A stretch of 7,303 nucleotides of DNA. It comes from K189A clade bacterium (lineage in GTDB: Bacteria > Pseudomonadota > Gammaproteobacteria > Pseudomonadales > Azotimanducaceae). Made by a program: the position numbers and the translations under genes. How positions within the stretch are numbered: position 1 is the first letter of the stretch; each line of letters opens with the position of its first letter. The stretch is taken from positions 1-7,303 of the forward strand of contig RKSB01000094.1 of the NCBI GenBank assembly GCA_007571095.1. Reading direction: 5' to 3'. A model generated the notes under the pieces. It ran no database searches. It was given only the letters and a program-made list of their open reading frames with translations, and was not told the origin of the DNA. Below, piece by piece: positions 1 to 7,303 of this stretch.

Positions 1-220
1 GGTTTGAATATTGCGGCGAATATCGAGATCCCTGCTCACCAGCCGAATGCACCGAAAGAGTTCAGCCGAATTGCCGGACGAAGTAATGCCTTGAACCGGG
101 CGGGTTATTCTGCCCTTTGTGACTTGAGAAAACCGCATCCTCCATGAGGCTGGTTGCCGGCCACTCGGGTTACGAAAGTTCGATCAGGGGAAAGCCTCTT
201 TTCTCCGTGGCTTTCTCTGA
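1..220 (-). pseudogene. Partial, degraded second copy of the pmbA 3' region
   Basis: Bases 1-120 align without gaps to 266-385 inside the intact pmbA, with 9 mismatches (at 36, 37, 68, 69, 78, 80, 81, 119 and 120), about 92% identity. From about 124 there is a 2-base insertion relative to pmbA, then rapidly weakening but collinear similarity; for example CGGG...GAAAGTT at 166-180 and TGGCTTTC near 208-215 match pmbA near 448-485. The segment corresponds to PmbA residues of about 365-437 and continues past the left edge. Read on the minus strand, 1-120 is still open and gives a PmbA-like stretch with KGRITRPVQGIT and LFRCIRLV, but L-to-S (twice), A-to-S, G-to-S and E-to-T changes. An in-frame TGA lies at 184-186, and no credible start or ribosome binding site is visible. 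It abuts the true pmbA stop. It is either a decayed tandem duplicate or an assembly artefact at a contig end; I am sure of the similarity, not of its origin. Confidence 0.75.
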
Positions 221-223
221 AAG

Positions 224-1576
224 CTAGCTGCCACCCAGAGTAAAGCCGTCAATCAGCAGAGAGCCGGTTTGAATATTGCGGCGAATATCGAGATCCCTGC
301 CAACCAGCCGAATGCACCGAAAGAGTTCAGCCAGATTGCCGGCCAGAGTAATGCCTTGAACCGGGCGGGTTATTCTGCCCTTTTCGACCAGAAAACCGCC
401 GCCGCCACGAGAGTAGTCGCCCGTTACTATATTCACTCCCGGGCCGAAAAGTTCAGTCACATAGAGCCCGTCCCCCATGGCTTTCAGCAATTCTTCCAGT
501 TCAAGGTCGTCGTGAGTAATCGTCAAATTGTGTACGCCACCGGCGTTGGCTGTCGATTGCAGGCCCAGACGACGAGCCGAGTAAGTCGAAAGAACATATT
601 GTTCAAGCACACCGTCGACGACAAAGGACTGCTCTCTGGTCGCCAGGCCATCGCCGTCAAAAGCCGCACTGCCCAAGCCTCCTTTTCGATAGGGCTGCTC
701 ACGGAGGGAGTAGCGTGCAGGCAGAACCTGCTGGCCCAGACTGTCGAGCAGAAAAGAGGACTTGCGGTACAGACTGCCGCCCGAAATGGCTGACAGCAAA
801 TGGCCGAGAAAACCACTGGCCACCCAGGGTGCCAGAAGAACCGGCATTTTGCCGGTGGCAATCGGGCGGGCTCCAAGCCGACTCACTGCCCTCGAACCGG
901 CGCGTTCTCCTACGCTTTCGGCGGACTCCAGAAGGCCAGGCCGGCGAGCCACTGTGTACCAGTAATCCTGTTGCATTTCATTCGAGTCAGAAGCGATGAC
1001 GGCACAACTCAGGCTGTGTCGAGTACCGACAGAAGTTCCGAGGAAGCCATGCGTGTTGCCATAAACGTTGCAACCCTGAGTGCTGGAAACCGTGGCCCCG
1101 TCACTGTTGCTTATTCTGCTGTCCGCCGCCTTGGCGCAGGCTTCGGCTTCCAGTGCCATGACCCTGGCCTCATCAAAACCAATCGACCAGGGATGGTAGA
1201 GATCCAGATCGGGCATCGCGGTGGCCATCTGCTCAGAGTCAGCCAGACCTGAACAAGTGTCTTCTTCGGCATGTTGTGCGATACGCCAGGCAGACTGAAT
1301 GGTCTCTCGAATCGAATCAGGGTCGCCGGCAGTCGTATTGGCACTGCCACGAGAATAGCCGGAGTAGAGGGTGATGCTGAAACCCTGATCCTGATTAAAC
1401 TGAACCTTGTCCAGATCACCCTGACGTACGGTAACCTCAAAGCCATTCTGGACGAATGCCGACACTTCGGCACTGTCAGCACCGGCTCGCCGGGCTTCCT
1501 GAAGCATCATCTGAACGCGCTCAGTCAGCATCGGCTGTTGCTGGCGGCTGTCCAGCTGCTTGTCCTGAATTATCAT
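224..1576 (-). CDS. pmbA: PmbA/TldE, non-catalytic partner subunit of the TldD/E metalloprotease
   Basis: The 450-residue product has the length of E. coli PmbA/TldE and resembles it throughout. Conserved blocks include DLDLYHP (123-129), NTHGFLG (174-180), TRHSLS (185-190), GGSLYRKSSFLLDSLG (266-281), TYSARRLGL (331-339), TGDYSRG (385-391) and the C-terminal NIQTGS (434-439). In this family PmbA pairs with TldD in the cytoplasm to form a heterodimeric protease that degrades unfolded peptides. In E. coli the pair matures microcin B17 and degrades the CcdA antitoxin. As expected for the non-catalytic half, there is no HExxxH motif: the equivalent stretch reads ASGFLGHL (253-260). The gene follows tldD after 44 bp and is probably co-transcribed with it. 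The chosen ATG is the most upstream one; an in-frame TAG lies three codons before it. An AGAGG directly touches this ATG, so the exact start is uncertain, and Met16 is an alternative. A degraded copy of the 3' end lies immediately downstream. Confidence 0.96.
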   Translation of the reverse strand: MIIQDKQLDSRQQQPMLTERVQMMLQEARRAGADSAEVSAFVQNGFEVTVRQGDLDKVQFNQDQGFSITLYSGYSRGSANTTAGDPDSIRETIQSAWRIAQHAEEDTCSGLADSEQMATAMPDLDLYHPWSIGFDEARVMALEAEACAKAADSRISNSDGATVSSTQGCNVYGNTHGFLGTSVGTRHSLSCAVIASDSNEMQQDYWYTVARRPGLLESAESVGERAGSRAVSRLGARPIATGKMPVLLAPWVASGFLGHLLSAISGGSLYRKSSFLLDSLGQQVLPARYSLREQPYRKGGLGSAAFDGDGLATREQSFVVDGVLEQYVLSTYSARRLGLQSTANAGGVHNLTITHDDLELEELLKAMGDGLYVTELFGPGVNIVTGDYSRGGGGFLVEKGRITRPVQGITLAGNLAELFRCIRLVGRDLDIRRNIQTGSLLIDGFTLGGS

Positions 1577-1581
1577 CCTCT
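1577..1581 (-). promoter_or_regulatory. Shine-Dalgarno-like AGAGG abutting the pmbA ATG
   Basis: On the minus strand the sequence reads AGAGG followed at once by ATG. This is the only purine-rich Shine-Dalgarno match in the 44-bp tldD-pmbA gap, but zero spacing is too short for normal initiation at that ATG. Either initiation is weak or coupled to tldD termination, or the start lies a few codons further in. Met16 has no good site of its own. It is recorded because it makes the pmbA start doubtful. Confidence 0.35.
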
Positions 1582-1620
1582 GCTACTGCTTATGGCCAGA
1601 GTTTTTTTGCAAGCCATGCC

Positions 1621-3066
1621 TCAGACCTGGGTGCCGCCGACCGTGACGGCATCGACCTTCAAAGTGGGTTGACCGACACCCACGGGTACCGATTGCCCGT
1701 CCTTGCCACAGGTACCGACGCCCGTATCCAGTGAAAGATCGTTGCCCACCATCGAGACGCTCGCCATCACATCGGGTCCCTTGCCGATCAGAGTGGCACC
1801 CTTGACCGGAGCAGTCACTCTTCCCTTTTCGATCAGATAGGCCTCGGTAGCCGAAAAAACAAATTCACCCGAAGTGATGTCTACCGAACCGCCACCAAAA
1901 TCAACGGCATAGAGGCCCTTGTCCACCGATCGAATAATCTCCTCAGGATCGGATTCACCGGCCAGCATATAGGTGTTGGTCATGCGAGGCATGGTCACGG
2001 CACTGTAGGATTCACGGCGGCCGTTGCCGGTCGGTTGCTGCTTCATCAGGCGAGCATTCAGCTTGTCCTGCATATACCCCTTCAAAACACCCTTCTCAAT
2101 CAGAACCGTACACTCGGTGGGCGTTCCTTCGTCGTCGATATTGAGAGAACCACGACGGTTCTGCAGAGTGCCGTCGTCAACAATGGTGCAAAGAGGAGAA
2201 GCCACCTGCTGACCAACGCGTCCCGAGTACTCAGACGTTCCCTTGCGGTTGAAATCCCCTTCCAGGCCATGGCCAACCGCTTCGTGCAACAGAACACCCG
2301 GCCAGCCGGGGCCCAGCACGACCGGCATGACACCAGCGGGCACCGGAGATGCTTCGAGGTTCAGCAGGGCTTTGCGGACTGCTTCCCGTCCAAGATTCAG
2401 CCCTCTGTCCTGTTGCTTGAACTCCGAGTAGCCGAACCGGCCGCCGCCGCCCGAACTACCCTGCTCTCGCCGTTTACCAGAGGCTGCGATGACGCTGACA
2501 TTCATTCTGACCAAGGGTCGAATATCGGCGGCGAGCCGACCGTCCTCGGACAGCAACAGCATCACTTCAAAGGATCCGGCCAGATTCACTCGAACCTCGG
2601 CAATCCTTTGATCCATGCCCCGCAAAGTCCGTTCAATCGACTGCAGGTAGTCGATCTTGTCCTTGTCCTGCCAGCCATCCATCGGATCCTGATCAGTGTA
2701 GTAATCCATCGACGCAAACCGGTCGGCGACCCTTAGTCGGCCAGTCTGGCCACGTTGAGCGATACTTCTGGCGGTGCTGGCGGCCTGCAGCAGGGCAGAC
2801 TGACCTATGTCGTCGGCGTAGGCAAAACCGGTTTTCTCGCCAGCCATCGCCCTTACTCCGACGCCTCTCGCGATACTGTGACCGCCGCTTTTGACCGCGC
2901 CATCCTCCAGCGTCCAGGACTCGCTTCGAATATGCTGCATATAGATGTCGGCGGCCTCTATACTGCCGGGCAACAGGCTGCCGAGGGCCTGTTCCAAGGC
3001 GGCTTCATTCAATCCTGCCGGATCAAGAATATGTCGCCGAGCCATGTCCAGAGTATCTGCTGTCAT
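1621..3066 (-). CDS. tldD: TldD, catalytic subunit of the TldD/E metalloprotease
   Basis: The 481-residue product equals E. coli TldD in length and is collinear with it. The catalytic HExxxH motif is HEAVGH at residues 261-266 (bases 2269-2286), in the family context LLHEAVGHGLEGDFNRKGTS. The third zinc ligand, a cysteine near the C-terminus, is Cys453 (bases 1708-1710) in GTCGKDGQSVPVGVGQPTLK; the E. coli equivalents are one residue later. Other landmarks are the glycine-rich SSGGGGRFGY (204-213), DDEGTPT (311-317), the MPRMTNTYM block (359-367) and VDFGGGSVD (388-396). The protein has no signal peptide, consistent with a cytoplasmic enzyme. Within the family it forms a heterodimer with PmbA in which substrate peptides reach the zinc site in TldD. 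Here the partner gene follows 44 bp downstream and yhdP ends 60 bp upstream. The start is supported by an AGAGGT ribosome binding site nine bases before the ATG. Confidence 0.98.
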   Translation of the reverse strand: MTADTLDMARRHILDPAGLNEAALEQALGSLLPGSIEAADIYMQHIRSESWTLEDGAVKSGGHSIARGVGVRAMAGEKTGFAYADDIGQSALLQAASTARSIAQRGQTGRLRVADRFASMDYYTDQDPMDGWQDKDKIDYLQSIERTLRGMDQRIAEVRVNLAGSFEVMLLLSEDGRLAADIRPLVRMNVSVIAASGKRREQGSSGGGGRFGYSEFKQQDRGLNLGREAVRKALLNLEASPVPAGVMPVVLGPGWPGVLLHEAVGHGLEGDFNRKGTSEYSGRVGQQVASPLCTIVDDGTLQNRRGSLNIDDEGTPTECTVLIEKGVLKGYMQDKLNARLMKQQPTGNGRRESYSAVTMPRMTNTYMLAGESDPEEIIRSVDKGLYAVDFGGGSVDITSGEFVFSATEAYLIEKGRVTAPVKGATLIGKGPDVMASVSMVGNDLSLDTGVGTCGKDGQSVPVGVGQPTLKVDAVTVGGTQV

Positions 3067-3075
3067 GAGTTTTTT

Positions 3076-3081
3076 ACCTCT
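3076..3081 (-). promoter_or_regulatory. tldD ribosome binding site
   Basis: AGAGGT on the minus strand ends nine bases before the tldD ATG at 3066, which supports that start. The 60-bp gap between the yhdP stop and tldD shows no hairpin with a T-run, so read-through from yhdP is likely. I see no clear promoter hexamers in it. Confidence 0.6.
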
Positions 3082-3126
3082 GTTCCGAATAGCACAGTTT
3101 ATGCGACAGCACGAAGGCTCCTGGCT

Positions 3127-6100
3127 TTACAGGGCACTCGCCTGCCCTCGCTCTTCTGCTGTCGTTTTCTTGAGACTGTTCGCCTTCTCTTCTTCGTCGG
3201 TCGCATCATGGGTATCGACAGAAAAATCCGCAAACACCTGAGAAAACTTGATATCGGGGTTATCCAGAGCACCGGAGACTTCGTATTTGCCGCTGCTCAG
3301 CCGGTCTATTCCTCGACGAAAGATTCGATTGGCCAAAAAAGTGATCGCGCCGGTGATAGGGTTCGACAGCGCCAGATAAGCGGCCAGCCAGGGCAGGTTT
3401 TTTGACACAGGCAGAGTGGCTATCAACTCGCCATCAATCCTGTTGTCGATCACATTGGCTTCGCCCTTAAAAGCCAGATCTGCTCCTGGTGCCTGCATAC
3501 GCGCAGGTTCATCTACGCTTACCATGCCGGCATTAAACTCTGCCTTGCCTTGCAGGCTGTCGAAAGCAATCCCCTTGGCCTCCAGATCAGAAAAATCGAA
3601 ATACAACCGGCGAACCCAGAAGGAGAAATCAAACAGGCTGATAAAACGAATGGCATTCGACACGCCCTTGTCCTCGGTAGTCAACTCACCTTTGAGCAGG
3701 TCAAATTCCACCTTGCCCTGCAACGAAAGCCAGTCAAAAAAGGCCGGCGAACCCGGCCACTCCAGGTCTGTGATCATATCGGCCTGGCGAGTTCGCAGAA
3801 ACTCGGAATAACCCCAGGACGAAAAGACTTTACCCAAATCCCTGCCGGAAATATCGCCGACATAGCGAGTCCTGTCACCGGACGGAGTTCTTTGCCAGAC
3901 AATCTCGCCCTGAGGCTGGGCTTCTCTGGTCAGTGGATACTTCATCCCCAGCAGCAAACCCCGAATGTTGGCACCCAGATTAAGCAACCGGACTTCATTT
4001 TCTTCAGGCTCAAGCAAAAAAGACCAGGCACCGTAATCCTCTCGGTCAATCTCAAGCAGACTGACCTCAAACAGGGTCGGCACCAGATCGGCGAAGTCCA
4101 CGTCCAGCAGAGGGTCAAAATCATCGGAAGCCTCCTCCGCCAGTTCATCCTCGTAGTTTACTCGTACCCACCTGAGATCGGCTGTTACGGGGCTATTGTC
4201 GTCGTCAGGAATCTGAAAGGTTCCGCCGATTTCGTTGGCGATAATCCGGCCATCCCACAACTCGCCTTTTCTGTACATGGTGAGCAACGAGTCGTGAATG
4301 TCGAACTCTCCAAAGGTCATGTGTTCGGCCCTGACGACAATTGAATGAATCAGATTCGGTGCCTCGGTGCTGCCATCAGACGAGTACTCGGCATAAACCT
4401 CATCAAGGGCATCCACATAGTCTATCCAGGAGCCGACATCAGTCGTCTTGATGTTGCCGAATATATCGACACCGACCGGCTCGTCCGGCATGCTCATGGC
4501 TTCCTCGGAGTAAACTCTGACCACTCCTCTGGTCAGCTTGTCCTCAATCAGTTCCAGTTGGCCCTCAACAAAGCCGTTCAACTGAAAATCCATCAGGGTT
4601 TTGTCATGGGCATTCACGGAAAGATCGACTCTGGACGGCCAGGCTTCGTCAGGCGATTTGCCAAAAGGTTCAGGCAGAGGTGAATACAGGCCCGTCAAAT
4701 CAGAGGTCAACTGCATCTCAATGGGTACACCTTCAACAAGCAAAAGCCGAGTCTGACCCGAATAGGAAAATTCCCCCGAAAGCAGGCGCAGGGAAGGCGT
4801 ATCCAGCCAGGCAGCCAGAGGTTCGCTATGAATCACACCCGTTGAATCGACATAGACTCTGGATTGAGTCTCGTCGCTCCAGTCGGAGCGAATTTTGGCA
4901 GAGGACTCGCCGCCGAACAACCGAAAATCGAGACCCTCAGAAAACACGCCAAGCTCGGAGTCAAGCCGAATATGGCCGCTGCCTTCAGTGAATACCATTG
5001 AAGACTGGACAATGTTCAGCTGTGCGTCTGAAATCTGGCCGTCTGCTATCAGCCTTGCCTCATCACGGGGTTGCTCGGTATCAGACAGATCGAGTATCAG
5101 ATCGAGTTCCAGCTGAAAACGCCCGTCACCCGAAGTCTGCCACTCAAGCACATCCGGATCGACAAAATCACGAGCCGGTGTCTGGCGAGTAAATTCCATG
5201 ATCCGCTCAAGTCGGCTGTGCGAGCGTGCGAGAATATTGACCGGCTGAAGAAGCGAGTCCACGAGCGGTATCTCGACACTGGCCTGAGTAAACTCGATAT
5301 CAAATATGCGAGCTTTCGACAGGAACAGACGAGAGTGATTTTCAGTCACCATCAGCCGCCCCTGAGTCTCTTCGGCTCGCGGCCAGTCGGGATGATAGTC
5401 AAAAACGACACCCTCCAGATCAAAGAGAAGCGACAGCGAGGACAGGTCGATCGGAGTACCGGACGGGCTGAGGTGACTGTGGTAAAGCAACCCGCCCTGA
5501 ACAACCTCTCCGTCCTTGAAGGCGTCCCGAATCCAGATTTTCAGGTCTTCTTTCATGGTAACAGGCAACAAATCCAGGCTTCGGCTCGACACAATGTCGG
5601 TAAAAGACAGCTGGACGGTTGCTGTACGCAGAGAAGGCTCTGCCGGATTGCTGAGGGCAAAGCCGCCTCGAACACGACTGTATTCGGAACTCAGGTACAG
5701 ATCGTCACACCGAATGTAGAAGGCATCGGGAGCAATGCTGAACAACAGGTCGAACCTGGCCTCGTGAACCTGGGTTATCGGAGCAAGCAGGCTGGGAAAG
5801 GCCATCTTGAAGGGGCCGGAGTCGACCTCGAACAGACCGCCTCTCTCGGACAGCAACAGATGCCCCTGAACGCCATCCATATAGGGAATGGCGTTGAAGT
5901 CCCTGACTTTCAGGTCATCAATTTTCGCCGTCAGGGCCAGTTCGACAGGTTCATTCGGCGTATGCCTCATTCGAACATACATGTCTTTGGTCGTTGCCAG
6001 AGGGTTGATTTCGTTGACCCAGTGTTTGATCTGGGCAGATACCTCCTGATCAAAGAGCAGAAAATGATTGAGGTGCTGGGTATTCAACTCACGAATATGA

Positions 6101-7155
6101 ATCCAGTAGTGATCGGAGCTACTTCTGCGATCGATTTCTACCGCAGCAACGAGGCTCGGCATCGGCAGGCCGTCGTTATTCGACTTCTCCAGATCGACCT
6201 GCACCTGCCACTGCTTGCTGGATTCGCTCTGCAAGGACAACCGGGCAACTTGCGTGCTGAATACCGAAGATTCGCCAAGCTGGTTCACCAGAGTTGCCGA
6301 CAAATTTTCTGCGGAAAAAGTCGTCTTGAGCCTGTATTCCGGCCTCAACCGAATGTTGGCTACCAGCGGCCCGGCATCCACACTGTCCAGACTGTTGCTC
6401 GCCAACTGAACCGGATTGCGCCAATCCTGCAAGTCGAAAACGTTCGCCGAAACCGTTGCATCCAGAGAAAAGCCCTCAAGCCTTTGGGGGTCGCCTCGAA
6501 ACCTGCCCTGAAGCCTGAGTTGACTCGGTGGCTTGTCGGCTTTCCGGTTTGCACGGTTGTCTATATCTACCAACAGATTCGTCCACAGAATCTGACGTTG
6601 GGCGGCTGCCTCCAGAGTCCAGTCAACAGGGCGGCCTGCAAGCCAGATCAAGTCAGAATCAAGCCTCAACCGAATGTTTCCAAAATACCAGTCATCGGTT
6701 TCCAGAACGAATTCAAAAAGCGGCTGAAGGTTCAGATCCACGCCCCCTCGACCACCCCGAAGGCCGAGGCCGCCCTCCGAATTTTGTGTGAGTTGCAGAT
6801 CCCCTCCCGTCACCCTCAGTACATCCGCCGACAGGCTCCTGCTCAGAACCCATTGCACCGGACTGAAGGAAAACTCGATCAGGTCAATCTGAATGGCTGA
6901 TATACCGGCGGCAGAGACTATTTCAAAATCCTGAAGTCGTAGCCAGGGCGTAAAGTTATGCCAGCCCACCTCGATGGTGCCAATACGGGTTTCGTTACCC
7001 AGGATATTCGTGAGCCTGGATGTGATTTGCGGTTTCAGGTCGGGAATTTGGGCAGTCAGAAAGCGAACGGCCAGACCATAGATCATAACCAGAGTCAGAC
7101 ACACCAAGGCTACTGTGCGTACGGGAGCGTAAGCTTTGCTGAAGTACTGACTCAT
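3127..7155 (-). CDS. yhdP: YhdP family AsmA-like envelope lipid-transport protein
   Basis: The 1342-residue protein has one N-terminal hydrophobic segment (about residues 13-33) following a short positively charged start, as in inner-membrane-anchored YhdP with a long periplasmic part. Early family-like features are PQITSRLTNILGNETRIGTIEVGWHNFTPWLRLQDFEI (43-79 region). The bulk is repetitive beta-rich sequence typical of YhdP/DUF3971 and AsmA-like proteins. The C-terminal AsmA-like region includes LQGKVEFDLLKGEL (1145-1158), then FISLFDFSFWVRRLYFDFSDL (1171-1191 region), the amphipathic PWLAAYLALSNPITGAITFL (1255-1274) and YEVSGALDNPDIKF (1291-1304). In E. coli YhdP works with TamB and YdbH in phospholipid transport to the outer membrane. 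The protein is somewhat longer than E. coli YhdP (about 1266 residues), and a charged tail of about 35 residues follows the last conserved block. The ATG is preceded only by AGAGA, a weak ribosome binding site. Family assignment is firm; substrate and direction of transport are inferred from homologues. Confidence 0.95.
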   Translation of the reverse strand: MSQYFSKAYAPVRTVALVCLTLVMIYGLAVRFLTAQIPDLKPQITSRLTNILGNETRIGTIEVGWHNFTPWLRLQDFEIVSAAGISAIQIDLIEFSFSPVQWVLSRSLSADVLRVTGGDLQLTQNSEGGLGLRGGRGGVDLNLQPLFEFVLETDDWYFGNIRLRLDSDLIWLAGRPVDWTLEAAAQRQILWTNLLVDIDNRANRKADKPPSQLRLQGRFRGDPQRLEGFSLDATVSANVFDLQDWRNPVQLASNSLDSVDAGPLVANIRLRPEYRLKTTFSAENLSATLVNQLGESSVFSTQVARLSLQSESSKQWQVQVDLEKSNNDGLPMPSLVAAVEIDRRSSSDHYWIHIRELNTQHLNHFLLFDQEVSAQIKHWVNEINPLATTKDMYVRMRHTPNEPVELALTAKIDDLKVRDFNAIPYMDGVQGHLLLSERGGLFEVDSGPFKMAFPSLLAPITQVHEARFDLLFSIAPDAFYIRCDDLYLSSEYSRVRGGFALSNPAEPSLRTATVQLSFTDIVSSRSLDLLPVTMKEDLKIWIRDAFKDGEVVQGGLLYHSHLSPSGTPIDLSSLSLLFDLEGVVFDYHPDWPRAEETQGRLMVTENHSRLFLSKARIFDIEFTQASVEIPLVDSLLQPVNILARSHSRLERIMEFTRQTPARDFVDPDVLEWQTSGDGRFQLELDLILDLSDTEQPRDEARLIADGQISDAQLNIVQSSMVFTEGSGHIRLDSELGVFSEGLDFRLFGGESSAKIRSDWSDETQSRVYVDSTGVIHSEPLAAWLDTPSLRLLSGEFSYSGQTRLLLVEGVPIEMQLTSDLTGLYSPLPEPFGKSPDEAWPSRVDLSVNAHDKTLMDFQLNGFVEGQLELIEDKLTRGVVRVYSEEAMSMPDEPVGVDIFGNIKTTDVGSWIDYVDALDEVYAEYSSDGSTEAPNLIHSIVVRAEHMTFGEFDIHDSLLTMYRKGELWDGRIIANEIGGTFQIPDDDNSPVTADLRWVRVNYEDELAEEASDDFDPLLDVDFADLVPTLFEVSLLEIDREDYGAWSFLLEPEENEVRLLNLGANIRGLLLGMKYPLTREAQPQGEIVWQRTPSGDRTRYVGDISGRDLGKVFSSWGYSEFLRTRQADMITDLEWPGSPAFFDWLSLQGKVEFDLLKGELTTEDKGVSNAIRFISLFDFSFWVRRLYFDFSDLEAKGIAFDSLQGKAEFNAGMVSVDEPARMQAPGADLAFKGEANVIDNRIDGELIATLPVSKNLPWLAAYLALSNPITGAITFLANRIFRRGIDRLSSGKYEVSGALDNPDIKFSQVFADFSVDTHDATDEEEKANSLKKTTAEERGQASAL

Positions 7156-7277
7156 TCTCTAAAGTTTGAAAAGTCTGTAAAGATTCCTGAAAACAGCTTG
7201 TGGAGAAACAAATTCTTTATATCCTGTAGTTGTAGTTGGGGCTTTATTTTTTTATTCCCCTTCTACCCCATTTTTCG
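7156..7277 (-). promoter_or_regulatory. Leader upstream of yhdP, probable operon promoter region
   Basis: This AT-rich stretch is the only sizeable upstream non-coding DNA for the three genes, so the operon promoter is expected here. The best -10-like hexamer on the minus strand is TATAAA (bases 7216-7221), about 60 bases before the yhdP ATG, but 17 bases upstream of it there is no good -35. The stretch CAACTACAACTACA just upstream of it is a short direct repeat. A GGGG...CCCC pair brackets an A-rich run at 7238-7260, too weak to call a terminator. The last bases could also hold the 3' end of an upstream gene, since all three minus-strand frames are open for a short way. Promoter placement is inference. 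Confidence 0.3.
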
Positions 7278-7303
7278 GCTGAAGGCTCCAGCTGAAGGCT
7301 CCA
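7278..7303. repeat. Two perfect tandem 13-bp units at the right edge
   Basis: The 13-base unit GCTGAAGGCTCCA occurs at 7278-7290 and again, identically, at 7291-7303, where the window ends exactly at a unit boundary. The array may therefore continue outside. A 13-base period is not a multiple of three, which argues against a protein repeat. It could be the edge of a tandem-repeat array upstream of yhdP or a contig-end artefact. Confidence 0.8.

Noticed and set aside
2035..2736. A 233-codon plus-strand open frame opposite tldD, and similar ones opposite pmbA (269-793) and yhdP (3550-4344)
   Set aside because: They overlap firmly identified genes and have no recognisable domains. The one at 269-793 reads across from the pmbA 3' end only because stops are rare in that antisense frame.
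3113..3121. GAAGGCTCC in the yhdP-tldD gap, shared with the 13-bp repeat at the right edge
   Set aside because: A nine-base match between two short stretches is weak, and a near match (GAAGGCTC) also occurs inside yhdP, so chance is the simplest explanation.
5071..6900. A 609-codon open frame on the plus strand, antisense to yhdP
   Set aside because: It lies wholly inside yhdP, which is a clear homologue over its full length. Its product is rich in Q, R and N, lacks recognisable domains or a sensible start context, and looks like a by-product of codon bias on the opposite strand.
7238..7260. Hairpin-like GGGG / CCCC around a T-rich run, as a terminator
   Set aside because: The stem is only four pairs with a loop of about 15 bases and no following T-run in the right place.
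7239..7303. Possible 3' end of an upstream gene on the minus strand
   Set aside because: All three minus-strand frames are open for 13 to 20 codons here, giving short tails such as one ending EGE or one ending GIKK. I cannot match any to RNase G, the usual upstream neighbour of yhdP, and the stretch is too short to judge.

Overview
This window reads as chromosomal DNA of a gammaproteobacterium with moderate GC content (by eye a little above 50%). All three complete genes lie on the minus strand and match well-known proteobacterial families: a YhdP/AsmA-like giant envelope protein, TldD, and PmbA (TldE). The yhdP-tldD adjacency is the arrangement known from enteric bacteria. The sequences are clearly diverged from E. 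coli, however, and pmbA sits directly behind tldD instead of at a separate locus. I cannot name a genus.

Layout in transcription order (right to left): a 148-bp leader (7156-7303) that ends in two tandem 13-bp units at the right edge; yhdP (7155-3127); a 60-bp gap; tldD (3066-1621); a 44-bp gap; pmbA (1576-224); then 1 to about 220, which is not ordinary intergenic DNA. It is a second, damaged copy of the 3' part of pmbA in the same orientation, running off the left edge. I see no RNA gene, CRISPR array, insertion sequence or convincing terminator.

The small gaps and shared strand suggest one transcription unit. TldD and PmbA are the two subunits of the TldD/E heterodimeric metalloprotease, which trims unfolded peptides; TldD here keeps its HExxxH motif and distal cysteine. 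YhdP is a membrane-anchored, AsmA-like protein linked in E. coli to phospholipid transport to the outer membrane. No mechanistic link between the two systems is visible in the sequence.

The core genes are ordinary. The one unexplained structure is the degraded pmbA repeat at the left edge. Its identity to the intact gene falls with distance from the edge, and its mismatches are clustered. It could be a decayed tandem duplication or a contig-end assembly or base-calling artefact. I see no convincing new biological system.
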